From: Planctomycetaceae bacterium | GTDB taxonomy: Bacteria; Planctomycetota; Phycisphaerae; SM23-33 | Length of the DNA stretch: 59,759 nt | Direction of reading: 5' to 3' | Assembly (NCBI GenBank): GCA_021371965.1 | Contig: JAJFVE010000006.1 | Location: 1-59,759, forward strand | Shown: positions 1 through 8,492 of the stretch, piece after piece | How the letters are laid out: every line of letters begins with the position of its first letter | Numbering within the stretch: position 1 is the first letter of the stretch | The notes under the pieces: model-generated | Told to the model about the DNA's origin: nothing | The model's input: only the letters and a program-made list of their open reading frames with translations | Database searches by the model: none | Translations under genes and position numbers: made by a program

Positions 1-206
1 CAGGTCAGCCCGGCTTGGTCATGCACCACATCGTCAGTAGCCAGCGGCACACGACCGGCCAGACTCTCCGGGCTATTGTTGCTGTTCAGCGACCAGTTGC
101 CTGTCGTCGTCCATTTGGTATCCACACCGCCGTTGAAAAAATAGAGAGTGGCAGCATGGGCGGGCAGGGCCAGCAGCAGAACCAATAGGATTGAAAGTCG
201 TCTCAC
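1..206 (-). CDS. N-terminal part of secreted SGNH-esterase tailspike (runs off the window edge)
   Basis: GTG start at 206 overlaps the stop of the upstream 65-aa gene as GTGA. The 68 visible codons begin with a Sec signal peptide (MRRLSILLVLLLALPAHA) followed by a Thr/Asn/Trp-rich beta-type sequence (TTTGNWSLNSNN). The gene is open at base 1. The opposite end of the window (59759->57897) is open at its 5' side and encodes an SGNH hydrolase with similar 'NW..' sequence. I infer these are two halves of one gene in a circular genome, although the phases differ by one base at the join. Confidence 0.7.
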   Translation of the reverse strand, partial: MRRLSILLVLLLALPAHAATLYFFNGGVDTKWTTTGNWSLNSNNSPESLAGRVPLATDDVVHDQAGLT

Positions 207-400
207 TGTCCCGTCTCCTCAAAGGGATTCTCGCCGGTCCACGCGGGGTACTTGTAGAGCACGCCCGTCAGCTTGTACTGCCGCATGACCTCGCGTTGCT
301 GCGGATAGGGCCAGCCCTGCCAACGTACCAGCGGAGCACCGAGGCTCGGCGGACGATTCGCCACAAGGGACAGCAGGAAGGTCAGTGCAAGGATTCTCAC
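203..400 (-). CDS. small secreted protein, 65 aa
   Basis: GTG start at 400 overlaps the stop of the preceding gene (GTGA), and its own stop overlaps the next GTG at 206, so three secreted-protein genes are translationally coupled. The N-terminus (MRILALTFLLSLVANRPPS) is a signal peptide or membrane anchor, and the mature part is short and rich in Trp, Pro and Tyr. No family recognised. Its place among virion genes suggests a tail or host-envelope role (inference). Confidence 0.6.
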   Translation of the reverse strand: MRILALTFLLSLVANRPPSLGAPLVRWQGWPYPQQREVMRQYKLTGVLYKYPAWTGENPFEETGQ

Positions 401-849
401 GGCAACCCTCCGCACAGCACCGGGGGCTTGTTCTTGGGGATACTCACGATGACCCAAGTACCTTTGCGCGTGATCGACTCGCTCGGAATCTGGTACTGAT
501 CCACCAGGGTCATCGTGACGTACTGGATACCCAGCGTCAGAGCTGCGCCCGTCAGCGTGTAGGTGTTGTCCGCATGGACTACCAGTGTTCCCATCGAGGC
601 CGTCAGTGTCATCGGATCACTGTCGGGGTCGCAGATGCTCGCACGGATCGTCCAGGTCTGGCCGGGGTGGGTGTAGATCGGCGGACCCAGGACACATTTC
701 TGGCCGGTGTTCGGATCGGTCGCAATCTGGACGGGGTCCAGGGTCACGGCCCACTTGCTCCAGTCCACGAACGGCTGGGTGGGGCAGGTCTGCGCGAAGA
801 CCAGGGGGGCCAGCAACAGGAGCGACAAGAACAAAGGAATACGCTTCAT
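397..849 (-). CDS. secreted protein with Ig/cadherin-like fold, 150 aa
   Basis: Starts at ATG 849 with a typical Sec signal peptide (MKRIPLFLSLLLLAPLVFA|QT). The mature region has spaced cysteines and beta-rich segments (PGQTWTIRASICDPDSDPM, GIQYVTMTLVD) resembling bacterial Ig-like or cadherin-like modules. It lies in the coupled series of secreted genes downstream of the capsid genes. Possibly a virion surface or tail accessory protein; function unknown. Confidence 0.65.
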   Translation of the reverse strand: MKRIPLFLSLLLLAPLVFAQTCPTQPFVDWSKWAVTLDPVQIATDPNTGQKCVLGPPIYTHPGQTWTIRASICDPDSDPMTLTASMGTLVVHADNTYTLTGAALTLGIQYVTMTLVDQYQIPSESITRKGTWVIVSIPKNKPPVLCGGLP

Positions 850-855
850 TCCCTA

Positions 856-1467
856 CTACCTCCCGCCCGTGTAAACCAGGTACACGGTCGTCAGATTCGT
901 GATGGCCGTCACTTCCACCCCGAATGCCATGGCGCCGTTGGTGGCGAAGGAAACGCTGCCCACGTCGTCACCCGTTCCTGCGACCATTGCTGCGGTCGGC
1001 CAGTAGTCCGTACAGGTCGGCGGCCCCTCGATCCATTTGGTGCTGGCGGCATCAGAAACCGCATCCACGTTGCCGTAGGGGTAATGCGAGAGCCGCAGGT
1101 TGCCGCCGGTCATCGTGCCGGTGCAGACCGTCTCGGCCGGCCCGCCGCGGTGAACCGCCAGGGCCTTGTAGGTGAAGGTGCCGTTGTGTGGATCTCCCGC
1201 GCCGTCGCCGTCCCCGTAGACGATGGCCCCGAAGCGGACCCAGGTCCAGCCGGAGGGAATCGACACAAACAGGCCGGAAGCGTTGACCCCCACGGTCGTC
1301 CAGTTGTTCGTGGTTACGCCCAACGCTGTATCGTTGGCTGAAACTGCCCGCATGAGATACCACGTCTCCTGATCCTGGATGGGCGGAATGCTCGTCAGGG
1401 CGGCACCCATCGCCAGGACGGCCAGGAGAATCAGGGTGGGAATGGCGGTCGTCAGTGATCGTCTCAT
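856..1467 (-). CDS. secreted structural-module protein, 203 aa
   Basis: Begins with a signal peptide (MRRSLTTAIPTLILLAVLAMGAA). The mature part is Thr/Gly/Val-rich with many predicted strands (SGWTWVRFGAIVYGDGD) and two cysteines, like small virion decoration or tail proteins. It sits 6 bases upstream of the 150-aa secreted gene and 71 bases downstream of the repeat protein. No family recognised. Confidence 0.65.
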   Translation of the reverse strand: MRRSLTTAIPTLILLAVLAMGAALTSIPPIQDQETWYLMRAVSANDTALGVTTNNWTTVGVNASGLFVSIPSGWTWVRFGAIVYGDGDGAGDPHNGTFTYKALAVHRGGPAETVCTGTMTGGNLRLSHYPYGNVDAVSDAASTKWIEGPPTCTDYWPTAAMVAGTGDDVGSVSFATNGAMAFGVEVTAITNLTTVYLVYTGGR

Positions 1468-1538
1468 ATTGCTTGCCTTTCGGGCTTGCGAGGGGCGGCT
1501 TCGGCTGCCCCTCGCAAGCCCAAAGAAGGAGGTCGCTA

Positions 1539-3929
1539 TTACGAATCGGCGTCCGGGGTGATGGTGGCAATAGCCGCACCGTCAGCACCCCAGCCATAGG
1601 CAATCCAAGTGTTCGTGGCCACACAGACGAGGTGGTAAACGGCCCCTGCCGCTATGGCCATCTCGTTGGCCCCGTCGCAGTCCACGGCGTTGATCGTGGC
1701 GTTGCTGCTCGCCAACGTCTGCAACTCGCAGCCGGTCGCGGCGCAGTAAATCTCGATCATGTCGCCCGCCGTAGCGTTAGGCAGACACACAACCTTCGTG
1801 GCACCATCACTGGTAATCAGGGCGAAGCGCGTCCCGGCCGGAATCGTGACTTGGCTGGCTTCCACGTCAGCCGCCACAGTGACTTGGCTGGACTGGACAC
1901 CCTTGGCTGAGCGAATGTAGTCATCCACCAGCACGTTGCCGTCATCGACATACATGGCTTCCACGGTCGCGTCGGTGGCACTGATGTAGACCGCATAGCC
2001 CGCCGTGCCCGCCGCCGCGTTGCCGGTGTCCACGATCCGCAGCGAGGAGCCGCGGGAATCGTTCTGAGGGACACCCGTATTGGCGATGTAGAGCAGCGAG
2101 CTATTGACGTGAGCCAGAGCGCCGTCGTTGGTCAGATTGACCATGCCGGTAGCGTCGGCACCCAACCAGGAGCCGGTCGTGCCGTCCACCTTGAGTACGC
2201 TGGTGGTCTGCGAGGTCGCCGCCACGAGGGTTTCGTTGACCGCCGTGGCTGTGGAGGCCGTGACTTTCAGACCGCTTCCAGTTCCCGAATGGGTAATCGT
2301 CATGGTGTCCGAATTGCCGGTCGTGTCGATCGCGGTGATACCGAACAGCGTTCCGGAGGAATCAATGCCGTTGAGGATGAGCTTATCGGCTCCCGTGGCA
2401 TCCCACTTCATGTAGGCCCCGGCAGACTCGCCGTACCACGTCTGATCCATACCGGCATCGTTGGCGCCCCAGGCGACCGCACCGGTATCGGCCACGATCT
2501 GGGTGAACGTCAGCACGTCTCCCTCGTCGCTGATGGAGAAGTCGCCGGTCCCGAGCGTGTCGCCGAACAGAATCTTGTCGCCGTCGCCGAGGGCCAGGGA
2601 CACTTTATCGCCCTGCAACTGGTCGCCGGTGAAGTACCAGAAGGCCCCGGTCGTCTCGCCGAACCACTTGGTGGGAACATCGTCGGCGTCATTTCCGATG
2701 GCGATTTCCCCAGTGCCGGCCGCCACCACATCAAAGGTCAAGACATCGGTTTCATCCGAAATCTTGAAGTCGCCCGTTCCCAGTGCCGAGCCAAAGTAAA
2801 GGCCGTCGCCGTCCGCCAGGTTGATGGAGGCGGCATTGATGAGCAGGGCGCCGTTCGTGAAGCCGTCCTGGTCCCATTTCATGTAACTGGAAGCCGTTTC
2901 GCCGTAAAAGGTGGTGTCGATACCCTTGCCGTCCACGCCGAGCACGAAAGTGCCCGTGCCCGCAACCACCTGCCCAAGAGTCAGGACGTTCGTAGTGGAC
3001 TCCAGGTACAGATCCCCGGTGCCCACATTGTCGCCGAACAGGAGTTTGTCGGAGTCGCCCAGGGAGAGCGTGGCGTCGAGGATATTGAACGTCTCATTGG
3101 CGGCGTCCCAGTAGGCATAGTCCCCGGTCGTCGCCGCAAAGAACTTGACATTGACACCCGTGGTGTCCGCTCCGATATTGAGAATCGGGCTCTCATCGGC
3201 CACAGTCGGCACGATATCAAGTTGCTTGGCCGTGCTGGAATAGAAGGAGAAATCACTATCCGTGCCGAACTTGGCCTTGGCCGTGTCGCTGAACACGGCA
3301 TCGACGCCGGTGTAGGTCTCCGTGTTGCCTGCCTGGCTCCAGACGACGTAGGTTGTGCCAGTGCCGGAGAACCACGTCAAATCGGCCTGCCGGGTGGCAC
3401 TGCCGAAGTAGAGCGTGGCCCCATCCGTGGCCGGGGTCATCGTCAGCCGGTCGGCCGTGGCCCCGCCCTGGAGCACCCAGTCGCTATCCGTGCCGAGAGC
3501 GAAACTCTGCGCGTCCGTGGACGTCTGCGACTGGCTGGCAGCCCAATAGGTCGGGAAGATGAGCGTCCCGCGGCTGGAGGAGTAACCCTTGGCCGTGATA
3601 GTCCCGTACTGCGTCGAGATCGCCACGATGTCGTAGGCGTCGATGCCGTACCAGTAACAGGTCCCGTTCGCCTGCGTCAGGGTCGTATTGCTCGAAACGG
3701 TGGTGATGGGGTTCGTGACCGCCGTAGTCAGCAGGGCGTCTTTGTAGATGGTCTGGGCGGTCGTGGTGCCCGTGGTGCAAATCTTGATCGATGTAATGTC
3801 CGTGACGGCCTGGCCGTCCTCACTCTTGATCTGGAGGTCGTGCCGCACATAGCCGCGCTGGGCCCAGCCGACCGAAGTCAGGGCCAGGGTCAGAATCAGC
3901 GTGGCCGTAAGGAAAACTCTGCCGTTCAT
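1539..3929 (-). CDS. large secreted fibre-like protein with tandem ~70-aa repeats, 796 aa
   Basis: ATG 3929 is chosen because GAAAGG lies just upstream and it opens a signal peptide (MNGRVFLTATLILTLALTSVGWA). Residues ~20-110 resemble the N-terminus of the 860-aa tailspike at 43418-46000 (shared TTTxxTIYKD and SxNTTL). Residues ~120-500 hold about five imperfect repeats with the pattern LGDGDKILFGD / TGDFSISDE.DVLTF / WFGETTGAYMKWD. The C-terminus (SQVTIPAGTRFALIT onward) is a separate beta domain. The gene lies directly downstream of the capsid gene. Likely a head or tail fibre; a non-virion surface role cannot be excluded. Confidence 0.75.
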   Translation of the reverse strand: MNGRVFLTATLILTLALTSVGWAQRGYVRHDLQIKSEDGQAVTDITSIKICTTGTTTAQTIYKDALLTTAVTNPITTVSSNTTLTQANGTCYWYGIDAYDIVAISTQYGTITAKGYSSSRGTLIFPTYWAASQSQTSTDAQSFALGTDSDWVLQGGATADRLTMTPATDGATLYFGSATRQADLTWFSGTGTTYVVWSQAGNTETYTGVDAVFSDTAKAKFGTDSDFSFYSSTAKQLDIVPTVADESPILNIGADTTGVNVKFFAATTGDYAYWDAANETFNILDATLSLGDSDKLLFGDNVGTGDLYLESTTNVLTLGQVVAGTGTFVLGVDGKGIDTTFYGETASSYMKWDQDGFTNGALLINAASINLADGDGLYFGSALGTGDFKISDETDVLTFDVVAAGTGEIAIGNDADDVPTKWFGETTGAFWYFTGDQLQGDKVSLALGDGDKILFGDTLGTGDFSISDEGDVLTFTQIVADTGAVAWGANDAGMDQTWYGESAGAYMKWDATGADKLILNGIDSSGTLFGITAIDTTGNSDTMTITHSGTGSGLKVTASTATAVNETLVAATSQTTSVLKVDGTTGSWLGADATGMVNLTNDGALAHVNSSLLYIANTGVPQNDSRGSSLRIVDTGNAAAGTAGYAVYISATDATVEAMYVDDGNVLVDDYIRSAKGVQSSQVTVAADVEASQVTIPAGTRFALITSDGATKVVCLPNATAGDMIEIYCAATGCELQTLASSNATINAVDCDGANEMAIAAGAVYHLVCVATNTWIAYGWGADGAAIATITPDADS

Positions 3930-4030
3930 ATATGTGTTGCCTTTCTCTTGAAGAACCAACCGGCGGGCCTCGGGGTCTGCCGTGACCCGCCGGTGGTGTG
4001 TGGTGTCATTCCGGGTTTTGCTGAGACCGC

Positions 4031-5278
4031 TCAGAGCACAATTTGAGTATCGATGCAGAGACGCGAGACTTCGGCAACAGGGGTGCTGGTGCCATGACTC
4101 GACCACTGATTCACCTTGCAGCCGTAGATGCCCTCTGTCTTCACGATGGGCTTGTTCGCATCATAAACGTCTTCCCACCACCCGAACGGCATCGCCCAGG
4201 ACCAAATGCCCGCGTTGGCTCCGAGCAGCAGGGCCCGCGCCACACTCTTGCCGTTGCCAACCGGGTCGGTGGTGGCGTTGCGCGCGCCGTTGAGCAGGAA
4301 GCCCTCGGCCAACGTGGTGCCGCCCGCGCCGGTCCGGTACGGGATCAGTTCCCACTCGCAGACCAGCATCCCGAGGAAGGGGATCGCGGCCCCGGTGAAG
4401 ATCGGGTTATCGTTGCCGCGTTCGGCCGCCGCCTGAATCATGGAGTTGAAGCCGGTAGCGCCGACTTCGCTCCGCATCGACTCGATCTGGTAAGGCGAGG
4501 CGAAGACCACGAAGAAGTCGCCGATGACCTTGCCCTGCTTGCCGCCCTGAGGCGGGAAGAAGATGCTGTGCTCTTGGCTCGCCGGGATCTGGCGGAAGCG
4601 GCCGGGGCGCATACGCGGAGACGCCGTGACGGCCATTCTCCGGGCCCGTTGCAGGACCAGGGTGCCGAAAAGCTCATTGGTGTTGGTGTCGGCACTGAGC
4701 AGGGCGTCCGTCGCAAAGGCGGTGCCGCTATTGCCCAGGGCCGGCGTGGCGGTGACGGTCTGGCCCAGATACAGAATCCGGGTGCTCGTCGGGTAGACCT
4801 CGTTGATGGTCTGAATCGCCGCAGCGGAGTAGTTCTCGTTGCACTCGCCGGTCAACGAGCCGAGCAGGTCGCGCTCCATGACACGGGCCTGCCAGTTGGC
4901 GAGCTTCTCCTTGGACTTCTGCCGAAACGCCTGGACGCCCTTGGTCCGGGTCAGTTGGGCCGATTGCATACCGGCCAACTGCGTCCGCGTGGCCCGGGTG
5001 TGGACCGTCACGGACTGGTTCTTGGTGGTCAACTGCTGGGCCTGGTTGGTCGTGTCGCCGTCGTCCCCGACGCCCGCGCCGGTCAGTTCGTCGTCGCAAT
5101 CAAAGACAACCGTTCCGCCGGCCTTGGCCTTGAGATCGGAGTTGACGCGGATAATGGACCACGCATCTTGCCCCATCAGGGGAGTCATCCGCATCAGTTC
5201 GAGCGCATCGTCGAACGTATCGGCGGCCCACTGGGTTTGGGCTCTTGGGTCCGTAAAGGCATAACTCGTGTCAGTCAT
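4031..5278 (-). CDS. major capsid protein, N4-gp56/DUF4043-like, 415 aa
   Basis: This protein forms the procapsid shell. It matches the N4-gp56/DUF4043 capsid pattern: an N-terminal arm with (DA)LELMRMTPLMG, GG(T)VVFDCDDELTGAGV, the charged helical segment FRQKSKEKLANWQARVMER, and the C-terminal EGIYGCKVNQW...ID. Length is typical. It lies 26 bases after the scaffold gene, as expected for scaffold-capsid pairs, and two genes before the secreted series. No signal peptide. Confidence 0.9.
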   Translation of the reverse strand: MTDTSYAFTDPRAQTQWAADTFDDALELMRMTPLMGQDAWSIIRVNSDLKAKAGGTVVFDCDDELTGAGVGDDGDTTNQAQQLTTKNQSVTVHTRATRTQLAGMQSAQLTRTKGVQAFRQKSKEKLANWQARVMERDLLGSLTGECNENYSAAAIQTINEVYPTSTRILYLGQTVTATPALGNSGTAFATDALLSADTNTNELFGTLVLQRARRMAVTASPRMRPGRFRQIPASQEHSIFFPPQGGKQGKVIGDFFVVFASPYQIESMRSEVGATGFNSMIQAAAERGNDNPIFTGAAIPFLGMLVCEWELIPYRTGAGGTTLAEGFLLNGARNATTDPVGNGKSVARALLLGANAGIWSWAMPFGWWEDVYDANKPIVKTEGIYGCKVNQWSSHGTSTPVAEVSRLCIDTQIVL

Positions 5279-5304
5279 AAGATGTTACCTCTCTGGCCGT
5301 GCGC

Positions 5305-6234
5305 CTACGGGCTGAATCTCAGGCCGAGGGCCTCATGGGCGCGGAGTGGGCGCCCCTGGCCCCGGCGCAAGACTTCCTCGCGCGTGGGCGGATTGGCCTT
5401 TCGTGTTGGGGTTGCTGTTTTCGTTGAGGGATTGGCCGGATTGGCAGTACGAGACTGGCGTCGAGCACGGAGGGCAGCATTGATCTCCCGGGCTACGTCC
5501 GGATCGGACTGGCGCAGGCGCTCCAGGCACAGGCGGTAGGATTTCTCGCCCACCCGGCCCGGAACTGCGTTGATGTCCCGAATGTCGTCCTGCGTCAGCA
5601 GGCTCGCGCCCTGCGAAACGATGGTGTCGAAGGAGAGCACGTCGCCGAAGTCCTCGGCGCTATACTTGGCCTTGGTCTGGGCGATGCTGACCCTGCGCGT
5701 GTGGGCCTCCTGCTCGGCGGTGGTGCTGGCCGTCGCCTGCACCTGCTGCTGACGGTCCCACTCGCGCTGTTCCCGCATGATCTTGGCGGGTACGGGCAGG
5801 GACGGGTCTTCGCGCAGGGCCTCGGCATTGTCGGCTTCCCACTTCTCGAACGGGCTCGGCGCGGCCTCGGCGGGCTTCTGAGGTGCCGCAGGCTGCTCCA
5901 ACTGCTGCAAGGTGCGGAACTCGGCCAGTTGCCGCCGCAGTTTGCGGTTCTCGCGCTCTGTCTTGATGTGGGTCGCCAGGGGGACGGTCTTGGCCGCCTT
6001 GGGCTTCGCCGCCTGCTCGGGGGCAGGCTCCTCGTCGGTCGGCTCCGCTTCCTCAATGGCTTCCTCGGCCTCGTCCACAGGCTCCAGGTCCTCGGCGGGC
6101 TGCTCGTCCTCGACGGGCGCAGGCTCCTCCGGTGCGACCTCCGACTCGATACCAGTCTCGGGCTGGTCCAGCAATTCCTCGGTTAGTTCACTCACGTTGA
6201 CTTCGATCACTTCTTCGTTCGGGTTCGTACCCAT
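5305..6234 (-). CDS. capsid scaffolding protein, 309 aa
   Basis: A very acidic N-terminal third (runs of E/D/P, e.g. EEPAPVEDEQPAEDLEPVDE) is followed by a coiled-coil stretch (TERENRKLRRQLAEFRTLQQL) and a basic C-terminal tail. This is the composition of phage scaffolds, and the gene immediately precedes the capsid gene. GGAG precedes ATG 6234 at good distance. A terminator lies about 190 bases upstream, so scaffold and capsid may be regulated apart from the upstream late genes. Confidence 0.85.
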   Translation of the reverse strand: MGTNPNEEVIEVNVSELTEELLDQPETGIESEVAPEEPAPVEDEQPAEDLEPVDEAEEAIEEAEPTDEEPAPEQAAKPKAAKTVPLATHIKTERENRKLRRQLAEFRTLQQLEQPAAPQKPAEAAPSPFEKWEADNAEALREDPSLPVPAKIMREQREWDRQQQVQATASTTAEQEAHTRRVSIAQTKAKYSAEDFGDVLSFDTIVSQGASLLTQDDIRDINAVPGRVGEKSYRLCLERLRQSDPDVAREINAALRARRQSRTANPANPSTKTATPTRKANPPTREEVLRRGQGRPLRAHEALGLRFSP

Positions 6235-6422
6235 AACTCGTTGCTCCTACCGGCCCCGTAGCCGGAAACCTCGTGTACCCCACGGGAGGGGAGGACTTTA
6301 AGCGGCGCCCTCTGGCCGCAAGCCCCGACTATTCGCCGCCGGGGGACTGGCGTGGCCCTTTGTCATTCGCTGGGCCGTGCGGGAACCGAGCTCGGTGAGC
6401 GTCCCCACATTGCCCGGAAAAC
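6235..6422. other. intergenic leader of scaffold-capsid genes
   Basis: No gene seen. On the minus strand it contains GC-rich inverted repeats before the scaffold ribosome binding site (GGTAGGAGCAACGAG). I do not see a consensus promoter. The terminator just upstream implies either read-through, antitermination or an unrecognised promoter here. Confidence 0.4.
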
Positions 6423-6464
6423 AAAAAAGCCCCGGGCGACCTCTTGCGAGATCATCCCGGGGCT
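6423..6464 (-). terminator. rho-independent terminator inside the late gene run
   Basis: On the minus strand a perfect 9-bp stem (AGCCCCGGG/CCCGGGGCT, arms 6456-6464 and 6428-6436) is followed by TTTTTT. It lies between the 63-aa gene ending at 6525 and the scaffold gene starting at 6234. Confidence 0.85.
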
Positions 6465-6524
6465 CTGTAAGCGTGTCCGGTACTCGATATTCAGTTGTTC
6501 AGGGGGTTGTCTGGCCCTCTTTCG

Positions 6525-6716
6525 TCAGTCGAAGCAAACCTCATTGGTCTTGGCTGCCTGCCGTGCGCGGTCGATCAGTTCTCTCACTGTTGGGCAATTA
6601 CCGCCGAGGCGACAGTCGAGTTTTTCTGGCCCCATGACCTGCCCGATCGTCCCGATCACGGCATCGAGATACGCGATCAGTTCCTTGTCGGTAAGCACCT
6701 TGGTCTTCTCTATCAT
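6525..6716 (-). CDS. hypothetical protein, 63 aa
   Basis: Small helical protein (KELIAYLDAVIGTIGQVMGPEKLD), with three cysteines including CRLGGNC. Its ATG overlaps the stop of the preceding gene as ATGA. Last gene before the internal terminator. No family recognised. Confidence 0.6.
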   Translation of the reverse strand: MIEKTKVLTDKELIAYLDAVIGTIGQVMGPEKLDCRLGGNCPTVRELIDRARQAAKTNEVCFD

Positions 6717-7042
6717 TCTTTCACCCCTCCCAGCCCTATCCGGTCAAGCCAAGTGGACAGTTCGTGCTCCGTTGGATGCTCGATGCAACTGTCGCCGCAG
6801 TAGAAGACCCACACGTCGTCGGGGAACACCCGCCCGACGGATTCCAGCACGTCCGCTATGACCTGCTTCAATTCGGCGAACAGGGTCAGGTCGCCAATCC
6901 TGATCTTGAAGGGACCGGCATAGAAACCCTCGAACATGCAGAGCCATTCCGAACGCAGTTTTTCGCGTGCGCCCTCCGTGCCGGTCAGGATGCAATCGTA
7001 GCCATCGTCGGGTGGCCGTCCTACGTACAGTCGTTGGCTCAT
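6713..7042 (-). CDS. hypothetical protein, 109 aa
   Basis: Soluble mixed alpha/beta protein, ATGA-coupled on both sides. A central FAELKQVIADVLESVGRVF helix and a VFYCGDSCIEH cysteine/histidine cluster are visible. No recognised domain. It belongs to the portal-to-scaffold string of small genes. Confidence 0.6.
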   Translation of the reverse strand: MSQRLYVGRPPDDGYDCILTGTEGAREKLRSEWLCMFEGFYAGPFKIRIGDLTLFAELKQVIADVLESVGRVFPDDVWVFYCGDSCIEHPTEHELSTWLDRIGLGGVKE

Positions 7043-7194
7043 TTCTGCTCTCCCAGCCGTATCACCGGTGTCGGCTGCACCTTGCGCGGCTGCCCGTTGC
7101 GGAAGTCGGCCCGGACGGAGCCATTGTCGATTCCCAGCAGACGGGCGACCTGCCGTAGCAGATGGGACAGAGTTTTCTCTTTCTCAGGGATCAT
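7039..7194 (-). CDS. small hypothetical protein, 51 aa
   Basis: Starts at ATG 7194 with GGAAGAAG overlapping the end of the upstream gene, and is ATGA-coupled to the 109-aa gene downstream. Sequence is helical then basic (SHLLRQVARLLGIDNGSVRA; KVQPTPVIRLGEQK). No family recognised. Confidence 0.5.
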   Translation of the reverse strand: MIPEKEKTLSHLLRQVARLLGIDNGSVRADFRNGQPRKVQPTPVIRLGEQK

Positions 7195-7199
7195 GCTGC

Positions 7200-7556
7200 C
7201 TACTTCTTCCCGTCCACCTTGTCCACCGGCTCCTTGTTCGCGTCGATCGGCTTCTCGGTCGGGCTCAACTTCTTTTCGAGATCCGCCACCCGTTTCGCCA
7301 GTGCCCGGTTCTCGGCCGTCAGATTGGCGATCTGCTGCTGAGCGTCCGCGATGTTGTAGACGATAATCACCTGCCCGACCGGCTCGTTCTGGAACGCCTG
7401 CGTCCACTGGCCCGGCAGGGGCTTGAGCAGACCGAGCAGGGGTTTGATCTGCTGCTGCGCCACTGGGGCAGGCTTCGCGGCCGGCTGGGGCGTCGTCTGG
7501 GCGTACGCGACCACGCACAGAGCGACGAGCAATACAATGACGATGCACTTCTTCAT
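7200..7556 (-). CDS. secreted/periplasmic coiled-coil protein, 118 aa
   Basis: N-terminal Sec signal (MKKCIVIVLLVALCVVAYA|QT), then a Pro/Gln linker and a heptad-like segment (AQQQIANLTAENRALAKRVA) with a charged C-terminus. Small phage spanins and periplasmic adaptor proteins have similar shape, but there is no lipobox or partner. Function unknown. Another exported protein coded inside the head-gene cluster. Confidence 0.6.
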   Translation of the reverse strand: MKKCIVIVLLVALCVVAYAQTTPQPAAKPAPVAQQQIKPLLGLLKPLPGQWTQAFQNEPVGQVIIVYNIADAQQQIANLTAENRALAKRVADLEKKLSPTEKPIDANKEPVDKVDGKK

Positions 7557-7614
7557 ACGATTTCGCTCCTTCTTCTCTCGAAAAACGTCTGCGGGGGTTT
7601 ACTTGTCCCCGTCC

Positions 7615-8013
7615 TTATCCCTTCTTCACCTTCACTTTGTCCCGCACCCGCAGATCGGCCAGCGTCCGCATCATGTCCGGATCCGGACTGCCGACGCCCT
7701 GAGCGTTCGCCATCGCCTCCATGCGTTCCAGTTCGACCTTTTCGTCGGCCGACAGCGGTGTAGCGAGATACTCGTCGCGCTGGCGCTGCTGCTCGCTCTT
7801 GTAGGCGGCCTCGGCCTTCCGCCTCTCCGCGAGCCGGGCGCTGTCACGCTTGGCGTCGATGGCGGCCATCTTCTGTTTCTTGGCGAGCTCGTCCTGCATC
7901 GCCTGAGTCGCCTGGGCCTGGTCGGCCTGCGTGCGCTCCAATTGGCGTTGCGCGGTCTCGTATTCCTCACGCTTGCGCGGATCGGACGGTATGCGGTCTT
8001 CTGCGAGTGCCAT
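7615..8013 (-). CDS. coiled-coil protein, 132 aa
   Basis: Almost entirely charged helix (REEYETAQRQLERTQADQAQ, AKRDSARLAERRKAEAAYK), predicted to form an extended coiled coil. No signal peptide. Its position between portal and scaffold suggests a head-assembly or internal virion role, but nothing specific is recognised. Confidence 0.6.
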   Translation of the reverse strand: MALAEDRIPSDPRKREEYETAQRQLERTQADQAQATQAMQDELAKKQKMAAIDAKRDSARLAERRKAEAAYKSEQQRQRDEYLATPLSADEKVELERMEAMANAQGVGSPDPDMMRTLADLRVRDKVKVKKG

Positions 8014-8046
8014 GTCGATGATCTCCTAAAGCCTTATAATGCTGTT

Positions 8047-8190
8047 CTAATGCTGGAAAGCGTCCAATGTGTCCTGTACGTCCCGGGTGAAAGCGGCAAC
8101 GTCGAAGGTCACGGGTTCGCGGACCTCGTAGCCGACAAAGAAGCCCCAGCCAAACGCGAACAGACCAGCGATCAACAGGTAGCGTTTCAT
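8047..8190 (-). CDS. small membrane-anchored protein, 47 aa
   Basis: ATG 8190 overlaps the preceding stop (ATGA) and follows AAGGAG. The N-terminus MKRYLLIAGLFAFGWGFFVG is one hydrophobic segment, followed by a short acidic tail. It could be a signal-anchored microprotein or holin-like; not recognised. Confidence 0.5.
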   Translation of the reverse strand: MKRYLLIAGLFAFGWGFFVGYEVREPVTFDVAAFTRDVQDTLDAFQH

Positions 8191-8492
8191 GCGGCGACTC
8201 CTTCTTGCGGGTCCCTTGTCTCGGCCGGTCGGCATTTCTCGCACTGCCCGCCGTGCGCCTTGAGTTCCTGTTTGTCCCGTACCGCCCCGCACGCACACCG
8301 GGCCTGCCAGGGCCACAGGTGGATGTTGAGCCGCTGCTGTATCGCGTCCTTGTCGGCCTCACTCTGGGTCCGGGCCTTGACTCGCTCCATCGGCAGGTGC
8401 AGTTTGAACTCGTCCGTGAACCCGACGTTCATCAGATCGAGCATCGTGTGCTTGTCCCACGGAGCGGATTTGCGGACGATGGTGGTTATCAC
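8187..8492 (-). CDS. zinc-ribbon hypothetical protein, 101 aa
   Basis: GTG start at 8492 overlaps the upstream stop (GTGA). The C-terminal half carries C-x-C (CACG) and C-x2-C (CEKC) pairs typical of a zinc knuckle. The N-terminal half (DEFKLHLPMERVKARTQSEA) is helical. Possibly a nucleic-acid or structural zinc protein. Confidence 0.55.
   Translation of the reverse strand: MITTIVRKSAPWDKHTMLDLMNVGFTDEFKLHLPMERVKARTQSEADKDAIQQRLNIHLWPWQARCACGAVRDKQELKAHGGQCEKCRPAETRDPQEGVAA

Noticed and set aside
385..4046. Long plus-strand ORFs opposite the structural genes (up to 645 codons)
   Set aside because: They lie antisense to genes with signal peptides, repeats and recognisable families. Such ORFs are common in GC-rich DNA, and these have no binding sites or domains.
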